NCBI GenBank assembly: GCA_002344975.1
Contig: DDUV01000065.1
Span: forward strand, 1 to 32,847
Origin: Saprospiraceae bacterium UBA2329
GTDB lineage: Bacteria > Bacteroidota > Bacteroidia > Chitinophagales > Saprospiraceae
DNA length: 32,847 bases
Reading direction: 5' to 3'
In this document: in pieces, positions 32,003-32,847 of the stretch
How the letters are laid out: each line of letters opens with the position of its first letter
How positions within the stretch are numbered: position 1 is the stretch's first letter
The notes under the pieces: generated by a model
What the model was told of the DNA's origin: nothing
The model's database searches: none
The model's input: the letters and a program-made list of their open reading frames with translations, nothing else
Program-made: the position numbers and the translations under genes

Positions 32003-32137
32003 GCCGTCGCTAAGGCTACGGCGGATGCAACCCGAAACCTTGAACCCGCCTTCGCTAAGGCTACGGCGGATGCAACCCGAAACCTTGAACCCGCCTTCGC
32101 TAAGGCTACGGCGGATGCAACCCGAAACCCGGAACGC
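32003..32137. repeat. Three tandem copies of a 45-base unit
   Basis: Units start at 32003, 32048 and 32093; the second differs from the first by one base in its first part, and the third diverges only near its end. Each contains GCCTT-CGCT-AAGGC hairpin arms and CTACGGCGG. Because 45 is a multiple of three the block stays open in one frame and would encode a repeated SLRLRRMQPET, but there is no sign that it is translated. Confidence 0.9.
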
Positions 32138-32151
32138 GCAGCTTCTCCTAT

Positions 32152-32167
32152 GTGACCTCCCTCACTG
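32152..32167. promoter_or_regulatory. CRP/FNR-like palindrome upstream of the DUF302 gene
   Basis: TGTGA-N6-TCACT (core 32152-32165) is one base short of the CRP consensus. Its centre is about 58 bases from the ATG at 32217, the same distance as the sister site has from the divergent gene. The 16 bases GTGACCT(C/G)CCTCACTG match the sister at 15 of 16. Confidence 0.4.
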
Positions 32168-32216
32168 TCCGTTTGCCTTCCGGCAGCGCAACTTGCGGCC
32201 CAAAATCAACAATACC

Positions 32217-32603
32217 ATGAGTTACTATTTCAGCCGTACTATTGAATCCGATTTCGACACTGCCGTGCAACGCACTACCGATGCACTGAAGGCCAAGGGC
32301 TTCGGCATTGTCACGCAAATTGACTTGCAGGAAACGTTCAAAAAGAAGATAGACAAAGACTTCCGTCCGTACCGCATTTTGGGTGCCTGCAATCCGAACT
32401 ACGCGTTTGAGGCGCTGCAAACGGAAGACAAAATCGGCACGATGCTGCCCTGCAATGTGATTGTGCAGGAGGTAGCGCCGGGCAGCGTAGAAGTGGCGGC
32501 CATCAATCCGGTGGCGTCTATGGCTTCGGTGCCGAACGCCACACTCATAGGCTTGGCCGGTCAGGTGGAGCAGATGATGCGGGAGATGATAGAAGCCTTG
32601 TAG
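32217..32603 (+). CDS. DUF302-family protein
   Basis: A 128-residue protein with the DUF302 pattern: MSYYFSRTIESDFDTAVQRTTDALKAKGFGIVTQIDLQETFKKKI is the first strand-helix-strand (given here in short pieces: start MSYYFSRTI, then KGFGIVTQIDLQETF), RPYRILGACNPNYAFEALQTE is the central conserved segment, and LLPCNV-type wording appears as MLPCNVIVQEV; the C-terminal helix is LAGQVEQMMREMIEAL. No signal peptide. The family's function is unknown; Cys in GACNP and LPCNV could bind a ligand or metal. The ATG at 32217 is chosen at the start of the domain; the longer frame upstream runs through the 45-base repeats. It is divergent from the phosphodiesterase gene. Confidence 0.88.
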   Translation: MSYYFSRTIESDFDTAVQRTTDALKAKGFGIVTQIDLQETFKKKIDKDFRPYRILGACNPNYAFEALQTEDKIGTMLPCNVIVQEVAPGSVEVAAINPVASMASVPNATLIGLAGQVEQMMREMIEAL

Positions 32604-32634
32604 GCCTCCGTTGTTGCGCCAGGGGCAGTAGCGG

Positions 32635-32697
32635 TACCGCCGGGCTGCTCCGTAGCGTGGGTTTTCAAACCCCGCGCTACGGAGCAGCCCGGCGGTA
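32635..32697. repeat. Perfect 23-base-pair inverted repeat
   Basis: Bases 32635-32657 are the exact inverted copy of 32675-32697. The loop extends the stem further (32659-32661 with 32671-32673, then TTT/AAA). It starts 31 bases past the DUF302 stop. No T-run follows directly. A smaller hairpin (CCTCC-TTT-GGAGG) lies about 40 bases on. Confidence 0.9.
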
Positions 32698-32778
32698 AGA
32701 GCGGATGACCCGGCCCCGCCGCCCGATGACTCCCTCCTTTGGAGGGTCGGGGAGGCAGGTAGTGGCGGGGGGCCGAAC

Positions 32779-32847
32779 AAAAAAATTTTTTCTTTTTTTG
32801 TTGTTTTTTTTTGCTTCAGAGAAGGAAGAAAGAAAAAAAAAAAAAAA
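32779..32847. other. Low-complexity A/T end of the window
   Basis: The last 69 bases are almost all A and T runs and end in a run of As. I see no gene or signal. It may be where an assembly stopped rather than biology. Confidence 0.6.

Noticed and set aside
31848..32216. Upstream extension of the DUF302 protein with repeated SLRLRRMQPET
   Set aside because: It is the 45-base non-coding repeat read in an open frame; the DUF302 domain begins at the ATG at 32217.
32779..32847. Poly-A end as a biological signal
   Set aside because: Long homopolymer runs at the very end of the window are better explained by a contig end.

Overview
The window reads as chromosomal DNA of a Bacteroidota bacterium, most likely a Saprospira-type marine or wastewater lineage. 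Supporting signs are Bacteroidota promoters (TTG, 20-21 bases, TAnnTTTG) in front of many genes, a type IX secretion (T9SS) type B C-terminal domain on a giant adhesin-like protein, a fused SecDF, and a TonB-dependent receptor. The genus is inferred, not shown.

Layout. 1-6992: one giant secreted repeat protein (2301 aa). 7031-9393, minus strand: a sensor histidine kinase with predicted periplasmic TPRs and, just upstream, a 73-residue peptide with a double-glycine-type leader and five GNPPDWD repeats. 9439-10073: gene-free, holding three tandem hairpin modules with covarying stems. 10074-13988: a family 2 glycosyltransferase and SecDF. 13989-14501: a strong terminator and a MITE-like palindromic element. 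14502-17827: a KamA-family radical SAM protein and an ABC exporter half. 17983-18057: tRNA-His. 18210-24678: a plus-strand cluster of a TolQ/ExbB channel, two ExbD/TolR proteins, a TonB/TolA-like protein, a CrtA-like monooxygenase and a UvrD-type helicase fused to a RecB-type nuclease. 24749-28960, minus strand: a FecA-like receptor and an ABC-F ATPase whose promoter abuts a 26-unit heptamer array. 29310-30380: an unrecognised protein. 30422-31672, minus strand: a nucleotide pyrophosphatase/phosphodiesterase-type lipoprotein. 32217-32603: a DUF302 protein. The last two are divergent across a repeat-rich gap with a CRP-like palindrome before each gene. The window ends in low-complexity A/T.

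Functional links. The Tol/Exb/TonB-like genes make an energy-transducing complex that could serve the FecA-like receptor 4 kb away. SecDF supports export of the many signal-peptide proteins here. The most unusual part is 7031-9950: a repeat-core peptide with its own promoter and terminator, a kinase with a probable periplasmic peptide-binding-type domain directly downstream, and an array of terminator-like RNA modules upstream. No maturation enzyme or exporter is adjacent, so a link between these parts is a hypothesis.
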